Assembly: GCA_016256075.1 (NCBI GenBank)
Contig: SDVU01000147.1
Span: 1 to 19,296, forward strand
Direction of reading: 5' to 3'
Source of the DNA: Dictyocoela muelleri
Taxonomy: Eukaryota > Microsporidia
DNA length: 19,296 nucleotides
Shown here: piece by piece, positions 8,663 to 17,984 of the stretch
Layout: every line of letters begins with the position of its first letter
Position numbering within the stretch: the first letter of the stretch is position 1
Made by a program: the position numbers and the translations under genes
Notes under the pieces: generated by a model
The model's database searches: none
Told to the model about the DNA's origin: nothing
The model's input: the letters and a program-made list of their open reading frames with translations, nothing else

Positions 8663-9708
8663 AACTAATAATTATTACCATAAATACATTTAGATAAATT
8701 TTAAAGTTTTCAATTTTTACAATCATAATAAAAGAATTAATTTAAACAACAATAAATTATTATATAAGAGATATAAACGCGATTTTTAGTGTTTGACATT
8801 TAGTAATATTCTGGTCATTTCGATATTTACTGTACTTTGGTAAAAGACTGATTTTTTGATAACCAGATTTTATTCAAATCATCAGTATTGCAAAGCTATT
8901 CACTTAACACTATACCACAATCTTTCGAAAAAACCCCTGCAATTTATACACACAGTGGCAACCCTTTACCTCTTTTGTCAACTTTTATTTATTTATGTAG
9001 TTTTTATCAACTAATAATAATTTTTCGGGTATTTCACAGATTAGATTCCCATTAATAAATTAAGAATCGATGTTTTATATAGATAAGACTAAGTTTGTTA
9101 TTTAAAACATGATTTCTATTTAAAGTTTTGACTATATCGTTTTATATTAATTTATATAAATTAACTTTTCTGATTGTCAAATTTGGTAATGAATAAAATT
9201 TTATATAAATAAGATGTATGGGTTTATAAAGAGGTTTGATATAAATGTTCTTTCTACGATGTTCTCATTTTAAATAAATAATTGTCTCATCTTTGATGAA
9301 TAGAGATATTATTTTCTAAATTTTAGTCCAAAATGTTGAAGAACTATTTTTTTCTATGACTAATCATGTTATTTATATTTTTTATGAGTGTTGAATTATT
9401 ACAAATAAAACATCTCGTGGAATGTTTCTGGAAACTTGGCAAAAAAAGTTGATCGGAAACCGAATGTGAATTGAATAATTTAAAGGAGAAGAGGCTGTTA
9501 TATCAGCTATTTTTTTATTTATTAGAATTTTTATTCAATATTAATGTGGTTGCGAGTAACCAATGAAAATTGATAGAATTAAAAGAAAATATTAATGTAT
9601 AAATAATAAAATTTTGTTCGCGTAATTTTTCTTTGGATATTTTAAATTTTAGTATTAAAAACAAAAAAGTTTATCAAAAAGTATTTATGGTAATTATTAT
9701 TTAATTTT

Positions 9709-9772
9709 GGTTTCTGTAGCCCAGTCAATTAATTGCAAAATTTCATTCAGGGTTCGATTCCCGATGTAGAAT
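9709..9772 (+). ncRNA. tRNA-like unit in right arm (A box and B box)
   Basis: TGTAGCCCAGTC (9715-9726) and GGTTCGATTCC (9751-9761) are the A-box-like and B-box-like blocks, followed by TTTTT at about 9777. It is the inverted counterpart of the left-arm unit, so the two would be transcribed outward in opposite directions. Stem pairing is poor, hence tRNA-derived at best. The B box is kept exactly in both arms although the bases between the boxes differ. Confidence 0.4.
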
Positions 9773-9885
9773 GTAATTTTTAAAAAAAAAATAAAAAATT
9801 TTGAGCATAGTGCGCGCGTTGCGCGCAGCGCGCCGACATATTTATAAATATAATTTCTGTAAAATATCATTTTTATAATAGCAGT

Positions 9886-11200
9886 ATGTCGTATACCATT
9901 ATACGCAATGATACGACAGCGGAATCTGAAACTTATAATGTTTCATAAAAGTATTTAAAACATATAAGTACGATATAAGGTTATGAAACATCTGTGATTC
10001 ATAAAAAACACAAAGGATAACCGATCTTTAAATAGAGATGGTGTTAAATAAATGTTTTTTTTTTCAATAAGAATGTAATTATTTCTTATTTTTCTTTAAA
10101 TAGTTCATATTCATCGAACTATGTCAATTTGAATTCAAAGAGGAAAAAAGAAGAAAATTTTATTCTAAATTGAATATTTATCCATTAATACAACTCTAAT
10201 ACCCCCAATGTATATACAAGTTGACTGCAATATACCAAATACAGAGTTGAAAATTAAAATAGATTTACCATTGTTTTTCACATTATCAATAGACATATTT
10301 CTGGCAATAAACACATTCTGAAATACTGTTAAAATAAAACTATGGGACGAAACTACAAATTTCAACGTTTTCAAATCATTATGTTCTGATGAAATACTCC
10401 ATCCATCAAACCTTTCGCGATACAAATAATGCAATCAAAATAATATGTGCCCGGAAATGTCCTGCGCAATCTATTTTAAGAATCCAACGATTCTTAAAAA
10501 ATCTCAAACTTAAAAATTTTAAAACAGTTCTTGAGTATAAGTATGCGATAGATGAAACAATAAAAAGAAAAGAAATTCATAAAGATTATTCAAAGATCGA
10601 ATAAAAATACTTACTGAAGATTCTTTTATTGATGGAATACCCGATAAATCCAAACTAAATTTGTATCAGAAGGCAACATTGGTTTTGCAAAGTTATTTGA
10701 AAATATTAATGAGACTGAAAATTTCACAAAAAATAGCAGGCAGCAAAACAAAACAATGATTTATTAAAATTTTTAACCTGCAACAAAATGGTGCGATTTA
10801 CATGAATCAAAAACACACAATAACAAAGATTTCATTGCGCAAAATAAAAATAAAAAAATGAATACTAAAATAAATCATATTAAAGATTATTTTTTACTTA
10901 ATTTGTATTTTAAATTATAAAATAATAATAATTGTAAAATTTTATTTGACACAGGTTCTAATCATCATTTATAGATTATAATTTTATGATAAAAAATTGG
11001 GATTCAATAATAAAAATACTTCACTTATAACATCAGCAAATCGTCAAATAACATACAAAGAGAAATTTTGAATGTATTTTTAGAAAAAACAGTGACAAAA
11101 TTAAAATGCAAATTAAATTCAAAAGTTGTAGAAAATCTTAAAGAAAAAACATTATCGGAAATGATATATGATATTACATTCTGCAAAAATCGATTTAAGT
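9886..11200 (+). mobile_element. Ty3/gypsy LTR retrotransposon fossil (LTR-like, gag and protease parts)
   Basis: A broken, old copy with many breaks. A possible LTR runs from TGTCGTATAC (9886) to about 10115 and shares the TAAATAAAT plus T-run signature with the LTR ends near 17.95 and 18.33 kb. It is followed by a purine-rich AAAGAGGAAA leader like those copies. A gag-like stretch lies at about 10389-10605 and a retroviral-type aspartic protease signature (LFDTGSN) at about 10950-10970. The right part is cut off by the Merlin element at 11212; no continuation was recognised beyond it. A minus-strand open frame across 10165-10434 is antisense to this fossil. Confidence 0.55.
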
Positions 11201-11266
11201 AAAAAAAATCAGATCTGGTGTAAAATTCCCTCGGGGAAAATTTTACACCAGATCTGATTTTTTTTT
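11201..11266. repeat. Palindromic left end of the Merlin element
   Basis: AATCAGATCTGGTGTAAAAT and its inverted complement stand head to head around CCCTCGGGG, arms about 30 bp with a 2-base length difference. Confidence 0.75.
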
Positions 11267-11275
11267 ATACCCATA

Positions 11276-12166
11276 ATGAAACCAATTGAATTACAACAAC
11301 AAATCGAAAAAATGAATAATCTTGAATTTATTTATTTTTTATTCGATAATAATTATTTAAATAAAGAATATTTTTGTTTAAAATGCAACCATTCGTGTTC
11401 GTTGCGTTGTTATAAAAGAAATGCTGATCTTTATGCTTGGAGATGTTTGAATAAAAATTGTATCAATTATAAAAAATACATCTCAATAAGACTAAATAGT
11501 TTTTTTGAGAATTTAAATTTGCCCTTAAAAAAATTTTTAAAATAGTGTTATGTTATATTGCAAGAATGCCGATATATAGTATTATCAATTTCTTAATTTT
11601 TTCTAAAAAGACTATTCTTAAGACAATTGATAATATTGTTGATAAGATCCTGATTCTGATTTTTCTTCAGATAAGATGGGTGGAGCAGGCAAAATAGTTC
11701 AAGTTGATGAGAACATGCTTAATTATAAAAGCAAAAAGCCTAGGGGCTGGTCTCCTTCGAACAAAACCGATGCAATTTGCATAATAGAATTTGAAAACCA
11801 TATTAAAAGAGTATTCGCAACAGTAATCGAAAACAAAGACGCCTTTCCCTTAGTGCCTATTATTTGATCACAGGTTGCTTCTAACAGCATTATTTGTACA
11901 GACGAAAATAGAGCCTACAACAATTTAAAAGAATTTTTTACTAATCACGGCACTGTTTGTCATAATATAGTTTTATAAATTATGATAATGGTCTAAATAC
12001 ATAGGCAGTTGAATGCTTTAATAACTGATTAAAAAGGGAAATAAAGTCACGGATGGGAGTTAAAACTGAAAAAAGAAGTGACTTTTTAAAATAAGTATGT
12101 TATTACTACAATAACAAAAATGATTTCGTGGCTAAAGTCTTAAATTTAATTAAAATATCATTTTAA
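11276..12166 (+). pseudogene. Merlin/IS1595-like transposase, broken
   Basis: The first open part (11276-11545, 89 codons) has the N-terminal zinc ribbon of the family: CLKCNHSC, then RCLNKNC, followed by KYISIRLNSFF. After a stop the same protein can be followed to VQVDENMLNYKSKKP (about 11699-11743, first catalytic Asp), ICTDENRAYNNLKEFF (about 11894-11941, second Asp), VECFNN...LKREIKSRMG (about 12006-12059, the Glu) and a tail ending YYNNKND..AKVLNLIK. In-frame stops lie directly after codon 89, after FPLVPII (about 11867), after CFNN and again near FLK, and at least one frame change lies between the second Asp and the Glu. The catalytic D, D and E are all still visible. The start has TACCCATAATG, a C-rich motif before ATG like that of CCT4. 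It would be about 290 residues. Confidence 0.8.
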
Positions 12167-12281
12167 TACATATCGTTTTTTTTTGCTTTTTTGTTTTTTT
12201 TATGTTTTTTTATGTTTTTTTTTAATTTGCAAAAAACATTTTTTTTCTGGGGGAAATTTTACCCTAGCTACCTTTGGGCAA
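12167..12281. other. T-rich 3' part of the Merlin element
   Basis: Runs of TTTTTTATG repeats; two overlapping short open frames here are translations of low-complexity T-rich DNA and are not genes. Confidence 0.5.
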
Positions 12282-12297
12282 AATTTTACACCAGATC

Positions 12298-12522
12298 CAA
12301 AATTTCTAGAAATTTCCGGGTTGTTTTCTTGGAATTTCGAATTGATTTTTTCTCTGATTTTTCTCTGATTTTTTCTGTTACTGATTTCGAATAACTTTTT
12401 TGATCATTTTTATCATGTTGTGAGCAAAACAATATCATTAATAAGATTGTGTTTTACAATGTTTACACATAATTTTACCATAAAATCTTTTTTATTTTTT
12501 AAGATAAATACAAAAATGCTTA
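12298..12522. other. Gene-free stretch
   Basis: Contains short repeats of TTTCTCTGA/TTTCTGT type (about 12344-12380); no gene seen. Confidence 0.4.
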
Positions 12523-12635
12523 TGGTTTAATGAGAAAAAAAATTGATTTAATGAGAAGAGTATAATTGGTTTATTGAGAAGTGTGAAATTGGTTTAATAA
12601 GAAGAGTGAAATTGGTTTAATGAGAAAAATTAAAT
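12523..12635. repeat. Tandem repeat, five units of 21-23 bp
   Basis: Units of the form TGGTTTAATGAGAAGAGTGAAAT start at 12523, 12544, 12567, 12590 and 12613. The last unit is also the beginning of a 77-bp sequence repeated at 13216. Confidence 0.8.
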
Positions 12636-12690
12636 TGTTTTACATCTTTCAAAGTTTTTTAACTGCAGAGTTAATTTCTTCTTTGATATT
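12614..12690. repeat. 77-bp direct repeat, left copy
   Basis: From GGTTTAATGAG to CTTTGATATT; nearly identical to 13216-13293 (one small difference, TCAAAG against TCAATAG). The two copies flank the palindrome at 12695-13211. Confidence 0.85.
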
Positions 12691-12694
12691 CGTA

Positions 12695-13211
12695 ATCCGG
12701 AGTTTCGCCCCAATTTGATTTTTTAAAAAATTAAAAATAAATTAAATATAAATTTTATAAAAAAAATCAAATTCAATAAAATAAAAAAATTTAGAAAAAA
12801 AAATAAAATCAAATAAATTAAAAATAAGATTTAGAAAAAAATCAAATGAAATAAATTAAAAATAAGATTAATAAAAGACCAAATTAAATATATTAAAAAA
12901 TTATTTTAAATTTTTGATAAATTTATTTAATTCTTAAATATTAAAAAAAACATGTAAGTTTTTTTTGAATATTTAAGATGTAAATAAATTTATCAAAAAT
13001 TTAAAATAATTTTTTAATATATTTAATTTGGTGTTTTAGTAAATCTTATTTTTAATTTATTTCATTTGATTTTTTTCTAAATCTTATTTTTAATTTATTT
13101 GATTTTATTTTTTTTATTAAATTTTATTTTTAATTTATTTTTAATTTTTAAAAAAAATCAAATTGGGGCGAAAAATCCTGAGTTTCGCTCTAATGGGGGT
13201 AAGCTCCGGAT
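12695..13211. mobile_element. 517-bp palindromic foldback element
   Basis: The tips ATCCGGAG (12695-12702) and CTCCGGAT (13204-13211) are perfect inverted copies, followed inward by TTTCGCCCCAATTTGATT and its complement. The arms (about 12704-12953 and 12958-13170) are inverted copies along their whole length with a tiny loop near 12955. The right arm has about 30 extra bases near the tip (AATCCTGAGTTTCGCTCTAA region). The arms are made of A/T-rich sub-repeats (AAATTAAAAATAAGATT twice per arm). No coding capacity. Whether this is a transposon or a product of replication slippage is open. Confidence 0.75.
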
Positions 13212-13215
13212 AGCC

Positions 13216-13293
13216 GGTTTAATGAGAAAAATTAAATTGTTTTACATCTTTCAATAGTTTTTTAACTGCAGAGTTAATTTCTTCTTTGATATT
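13216..13293. repeat. 77-bp direct repeat, right copy
   Basis: Second copy of 12614-12690. This copy continues directly into the hAT transposase relic, so it is probably the original and the left one the duplicate. Confidence 0.85.
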
Positions 13294-13565
13294 TTTAAAA
13301 CTGCTTATAGATGTTCGTTAGCATATTTACCTTAATGAATTCTTACTTGAGTTTAATACAAAAAAAACTTTGTTCACATAATAAGTTAAACCGAAAATGG
13401 CAAACATCTCTTAGCATTATCTTTCAACTCAGGGTATTTAACATAACTTAGAAAATTGTAAAAATCAGATATTTTTTGGCATCGATGTATTTCTTTCAAA
13501 TCATTATCGTATTTAATATCAATTATCTCTAGCTGAAACTCCAAAGGTATACAATCGATATATAT
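13255..13565 (-). pseudogene. hAT transposase relic (C-terminal dimerisation domain)
   Basis: The minus strand from about 13565 reads LEFQLEIIDIKYDNDLKE, then DFYNFLSYVKYPELKDNAKRCLPFSV before a stop at 13386-13388. In the next frame it continues TYYVNKVFFVLNSSKNSLR (about 13383-13327), and a third piece near 13310-13255 carries NEHL and AVLKISKKK. The order L-F-Q-EIIDI, FY..LS..YP.L...A...LPFS.TY, then a final NxL...L is that of the hAT C-terminal (dimerisation) domain, closest in style to the ZBED5/FAM200-type hAT elements of animals. At least two frame changes and several stops mark it as dead. Upstream on the same strand (13566-13804) no further hAT sequence could be recognised. Confidence 0.65.
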
Positions 13566-13582
13566 ATATATATATATATAAT
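13559..13582. repeat. (TA)n microsatellite
   Basis: Eleven or so TA units. Confidence 0.9.
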
Positions 13583-13804
13583 AGAGTATCTGATAGTAAA
13601 TCCAAATTAGGTTATTATTCTCTAAAATATTTGAACCTGCATAAAAATCAAACTACAAGACACTTAAAATGTTATAAAATTCCCAAATTTTATAATCTGG
13701 AACATCAACAGAATTAGAGTCGTAAAATGATCTTTAATGCCATATCTAAAATTATGTGTGAACAATTTAAGCATTCCCTGAAATCCATTTAAATTTTATA
13801 TGGA
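13583..13804. other. Unrecognised stretch between hAT relic and inverted-repeat element
   Basis: Read in three frames on the minus strand without recognising either hAT or reverse transcriptase sequence. Confidence 0.35.
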
Positions 13805-14425
13805 AAAGCGGAAAAACCGCCAAAAGCGGTTTTTCCGCCTTTTTTTAAAAAAATTATATACCCTTATGGTTTTGATTAAAAAAAATCAAAGAAAAATTTA
13901 TTAGATAATTTAAAGGATAATTATGTAAGCAATTCATCTCAGATGATCTGTTTTGTGTATATATCTTTTTTACGTAAAATTTTTATTGTCATAAAATATT
14001 TTTTATTTGTTTGGATATTTTTTTTAAAATTGATCATTTAATGTTTCAGAAATTATCTATTTCATATTAAATCTCTAATTAAAATTAATTAATAAAATAT
14101 CAAAACTTGGATTAGAAACATCTAATTATTTATTAAGTCTACGATTCAAAATATATGAATTATCTGTAGTACAAAAGAATATTTTTAAACATATTCACAC
14201 GTTTTCTCAATATTGTTTATATTGTTAACATTTATAAAATATCTTATGATGATGAAAATATTACGTAAAAAGATAAAACACAAAACAGATCTTCTGAGAG
14301 GAATTACTTACACAATTATCCTTTAAATTATCTAATTTTTTTTTGATTTTTTTGATCAAAACCATAAGGGTATATAATTTTTTTAAAAAAAAAGCAAAAA
14401 CCGCTTTTGGCGGTTTTTCCGCTTT
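13805..14425. mobile_element. Inverted-repeat element with hairpin tips, 621 bp
   Basis: Arms of about 200 bp (13805 to about 14005, and about 14225-14425) are inverted copies, roughly 88-90% alike by eye; shared blocks include ATATACCCTTATGGTTTTGAT and ATAATTTAAAGGATAATT. Each tip is itself a hairpin: GCGGAAAAACCGC (13808-13820) pairs perfectly with GCGGTTTTTCCGC (13826-13838) across a 5-base loop, and the right tip (14394-14422) repeats this less perfectly. The centre has no open frame of note. On its right it abuts a fossil reverse transcriptase within the catalytic-domain region, so it either inserted there or sits at a rearrangement point. No target duplication was found. Open frames crossing the boundary are chimeras of arm and fossil. 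Confidence 0.75.
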
Positions 14426-16150
14426 ACCGATACTGGATAAAATTTTTGCGCCCTTTAGCCTACCTATCAACTCAAATATGTTTGAAGTAAATTGGTGGCA
14501 TTTTTTTGTGATGCTATTCAAGTGCCGGTAGTCTACTACCAATCGTAGGTTTCCATTATTTTTCACTATTACAAATGCCGATGAGATATATTCTGAGTAT
14601 GTTTTTGATAATATTACATCGTTTAATAATTTACTTAGATGATTTTTGACATCATACTGCAATTCAATGGCTACCGGTTATTTTTTCTTCAAATTAAAAT
14701 TCTCTATGAGTTCAATCCTGTATCAAAATTTTGAATGTTTCCTATTGCCGGGTTCGTTTTTTTGTAAACTGTTATAAGTTCGTTAAACCTGCATTACGTT
14801 TGTTATTTCATATATTTAGGATTTTAATATCAACTGCTCGTCTATAGTTATCTTGGTTTTATTTACAAGGTTAAGGTCATACTCAGCACCATCAATGCCA
14901 ATGTAATTTTCCGATAGATAATGACTACGTTATTTTCTAAAAGAAACCTCATTCCTAAAATCGGCTGTCCTTTCGGATTCTGTAATATGTAGAATTTAGA
15001 TGAGTAAATATTATTCTCGTCATTGAAAAGCTTAAATTTTATGTTTGATATTTTTCTAATTTCAACTATTGACCAGTCCGCGACTTCAGTTTGTTTAGCA
15101 TGAATTACGTCTTCTGCCTGTATGTTTAGGTCTTCGATAATTCTATCTGGTAAATAATTTTCAACCTACACCGTGTCCACCAAGGCAGCGTAATTTTTGC
15201 TAATAAGTTCAAATGGGATTTCTATTTCAGAGGGTACGGGTTTTTGTTCCTTGATTGCGTATGATTTAGTTTTCTTTTTATTTCTTTCCTTGTCTTTAAA
15301 CCTTTGTTCTTCTTATTTTCTCGACATTGTGAGTGTATCGCGTGCTTGAATTATTAACCGCGCAATTTTTTGGTTTCGAATAATATACCTTCATAGGTAT
15401 GTGATTGTTATTTTTATTTTTATTAAATCGTGACTTTATGTCTTTATGGGATGATTCGAATGTTTCATTTGGTCGTTCTCTGTATATTTTTTCTATTGAA
15501 AAATGTTTCATATCGAGGAGTGTTTTTAATATTGTTTCATGATCTTTGCTCGGAATCTTATTTAATTCAAAATTCACTTTTTAGTCGAGCCCATAGTAAA
15601 AAACTTCGCGTATCTACTCCAATCTCATATGATCACTCACCCTAGACATAATACCAGCCTGCTTACGTTTTCTTCGATCTGATTTATGTATGCTCGTAGT
15701 GTATAAAAATTCCTTTGTTCAATGGACTTAGAATGTTTTGATATTTATACGCCGTAAATTGATTATATTTTAATTCAGAGAGTTTTTTGGGCGTATCCTC
15801 GGATGTAGATGCAGTTCCTATGCGGTTTTGAATACTAACATCGATGATCTGGTAAGTACTTCTATATCTGTTCTTCAGACCTTCAGCAAATTCTCGAAAG
15901 TATTCTGAATGATAGTGGATAACTTATAAGATATGATTTTAGATTGAGCTTAGCAAGTTTATTTTATGTGTAATTCTCAGACCGGCGTCCTGCTCATATT
16001 CAAAGTATGCATATTCAAATCTTTCATCGTTTTTGTTCTGTTGCTGAAGCGATAATTCATCTTGCTTTATTTCTTCTAAGCATTTTATGTATCTCTTTGA
16101 GCTCAAATTGAGACGTTCTCCTATGGATGTCCATGTCTAATACTATTGAT
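14426..16150 (-). mobile_element. Ty3/gypsy retrotransposon fossil, gag to reverse transcriptase part
   Basis: A broken, old, minus-strand copy with many breaks. From right to left it shows gag-like sequence (about 16130-15300), an aspartic protease-like part (about 15190-14940, ending in an ILGM motif), and the N-terminal part of a reverse transcriptase (about 14660-14440, with LRLVVDYRHLNSIT). It stops at the hairpin-tipped element at 13805-14425. No LTR was recognised for it on either side. The elements make DNA copies of their RNA and integrate them; this one is inactive. Confidence 0.7.
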
Positions 16151-16400
16151 TAAAAGAAATTTTATAAATCCGTTTATTGAATTGTTTCGAAGGCTGCGCA
16201 TTGGATGCCTCTAATTTTCTGCCCGTATTTATAGTTTTATGAAAATCACATTCTTTCATGTTTTAGAGGTCGATCGTCATGGATATTCTAGTACCTGTCG
16301 CCTGTCATCCGAAAAATCTTTGGGAAAATTATTTGGTCTAGATCTTTTAACCGCGTCTTCGTTTCATCCGAGGCCTAAGCAGATCATCTTTTATAAAGTT
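16151..16400. other. Junction between two oppositely oriented gypsy segments
   Basis: A plus-strand open frame (16239-16460) covers much of it, but its translation does not resemble a known protein; the join of the two fossils lies somewhere here. Confidence 0.35.
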
Positions 16401-17984
16401 TGTGGCATTTCAATGCACACAACAATACCAATAGAAAAATACTATGGTCAGATGAATTAGTAAGTATTTTCAATGATACAAAAAAGTTATGGTCTAAATG
16501 TCTTGAAAATTTTATGCCTAATGATAATTTGAGTTTGTATTGAAGACATATGCATCACAGATTGGTATCAGCGGCATATTAAAACAAGTTTATAAATCAA
16601 TAGCGTATATATCTCGCGTTTAGAAAGGATCGGAGATAACGAAAGCATATCTGAACGTGAATTATAGGCCGCTATGTGGTGTATGGAAAAATTCGAGTAT
16701 TATTTGATTTGAAATAAATTTACTTTGGTTACAGATCACAAGCCTTTAGTGGAAATTCATAATAAAAAAGAGTTCTGTTCATCAAAAATGTATAGGAGGA
16801 TTTAAATACTAAGTATATTTGATTTCAACGTAGTATATCGAGAAGGTAGCAAACTATATCAGACATATGTTTTAAGTAGAACATTTATTTCATCTATGAG
16901 CAAGGAGGCAATGACTTTATAGACGTTGAAGATATTATGAGATTTCATGAGAAATTTTGTCACTGAAAGACTATAACGAATATTCTAAGAGATAATAATA
17001 AAAAAGTTTCGTTTGAAAAATTTTATGAGATTCTAAATAAATGTGAAACCCGCTTTATGAAAGATAAACAATATTTCAAGATTTAGAAATATGTTAGGAC
17101 GTCTAAACCAATAGAAATGATAGCTTTCGATTTTATTGAAGTTGACCGTGACTAATATATAATCGTAGGAATCTATTATATCCGCAGATATAGATTTTCA
17201 ATGAGTATAGGCTATAAAAGGCTAGTGATGTTTTGTAATTTATTAAGAATGTTTTTTCAATATGCAAATTTTAAAAAATGATTGTTGATAAGGTGGTGAT
17301 TTTCAGAATAAAAATCTCAAATAATAGGCTCGAAATAACAATGTTGAGATTTCTTATAGCATCCCATACTATCACCAGATAAATGGTAGAGTTTAGAGAA
17401 CCATTAAAGGATCATGAATGGCTTAAAGCGAATGAAAAGACCACTAAGTGTAAAACTCAAACAAATAATTAAGAATTAAATGGAAACATGATACATAGAG
17501 CAACTGGTCTAATACCTCAACAAGCTCTATTAGAAGAAACAGAAGATAAGTTATTATTGCGAACTGAAAATTATGAAAAGGAATTTAAATTTAAAAAATT
17601 GAGGAAATTTAAATTAAATGAAAATGTAATTATTAAAAATGAAAATGTAATTATTAAAAATGAAAATGAAAGATCGGAAATAGATAATGAATTCCATAAG
17701 ATAAGATTAGTGATTAATAAGAAAGGATCCGATACAAATGAAGTGAAATGTGAAGACGGTACTCTAATTAGACATAGCAGTTATTAAAGAGTTGGCCGAG
17801 GGATGTTGTCTGTAACGAGGGTGTTATACACATATGAATGGTCGGTTTATAAAACATGCACATATGATATGTGTATCGATGTTTCAGATATATGAAGCAT
17901 AAAAGTTTCATATTATCTATAAAAGAAATCGTTTTTTAAATAAATATGTGTTCTCAGGATTATTCTTTTTCGTTTCTCGCTGCA
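16400..17984 (+). mobile_element. Ty3/gypsy retrotransposon fossil, RNase H, integrase and LTR part
   Basis: A broken, old, plus-strand copy with many breaks. Parts in order: end of reverse transcriptase/connection (about 16400-16540), RNase H (about 16600-16890, with VTDHKPLVEI), zinc-binding and core integrase (about 16940-17460, with AFDFIEVD), and the integrase C-terminal region, which includes the one longer open frame at 17488-17787 (IHRATGLIPQQAL, then a basic Lys/Glu-rich tail with a duplicated NVIIKNE block). A purine-rich stretch (GCCGAGGGA, about 17794-17802) precedes a probable LTR from TGTTGTCTG (17803) to about 17984. Confidence 0.7.
17803..17984 (+). repeat. Probable LTR of the gypsy fossil
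   Basis: It starts with TG after a polypurine-like tract and ends in CA. It contains a TAAATAAAT signal about 50 bases before its end. TGGTGCC, a common primer-binding-site start, follows at 17987. No second full copy is in the window, so the limits are estimates. Confidence 0.5.

Larger units (their letters stand above)
8545..9843. mobile_element. Inverted-repeat element carrying tRNA-like boxes in both arms, 1.3 kb
   Basis: The arms 8545 to about 8710 and about 9650-9843 are inverted copies. Reading inward from either end they show a CpG-rich tip (left TATGCCGCGCGCTGC; right arm complement TATGTCGGCGCGCTGCG), an A/T-rich spacer, TTACATT, a B-box-like GGAATCGAACCC, GACTGGGCTACAGAAACC, and then ATTACCATAAATAC. 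By eye the arms are roughly 80-85% alike. The interior of about 940 bases, read on both strands, shows no recognisable transposase or other gene, so the element is non-autonomous or has lost its gene. No clear target duplication was found. The family is unknown. CpG-rich tips such as 9811-9837 stand out sharply in this A+T-rich DNA. Confidence 0.7.
11212..12297 (+). mobile_element. Merlin DNA transposon, decayed
   Basis: The ends share GATCTGGTGTAAAATT in inverted orientation (11212-11227 and 12282-12297). They enclose a broken Merlin-type transposase. The left end is itself a palindrome: 11201-11230 pairs with 11233-11266, so a second inverted copy of the end lies just inside the first. The right end has a related inner block (GGGGAAATTTTACCC, about 12249-12263) behind the true tip. 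No convincing 8-9 bp target duplication was found. The element lies at the edge of a gypsy fossil. Confidence 0.7.

Noticed and set aside
9709-9772. Functional tRNA gene
   Set aside because: A and B boxes are good, but the acceptor and D stems do not pair and there is no sensible anticodon arm; called tRNA-like instead.
10165-10434. Minus-strand open frame of 89 codons
   Set aside because: Its translation has no recognisable domain and it overlaps a plus-strand gag-like fossil.
12183-12394. Two overlapping Phe-rich open frames
   Set aside because: Translations of T-rich low-complexity DNA and a transposon end; the hydrophobic look is not evidence of a membrane protein.
12523-12635. CRISPR-like array
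   Set aside because: The units are contiguous 21-23 bp tandem repeats with no unique spacers, and the genome is eukaryotic.
14343-14531. Plus-strand open frame of 62 codons
   Set aside because: It reads through the inverted-repeat arm and the antisense of the reverse transcriptase fossil.
14261-14662. 133-codon minus-strand open frame treated as one gene
   Set aside because: It is a chance fusion of a fossil reverse transcriptase part with the arm of the inverted-repeat element.
15430-15645. Plus-strand open frame of 71 codons
   Set aside because: Antisense to the gag-like part of the minus-strand gypsy fossil.
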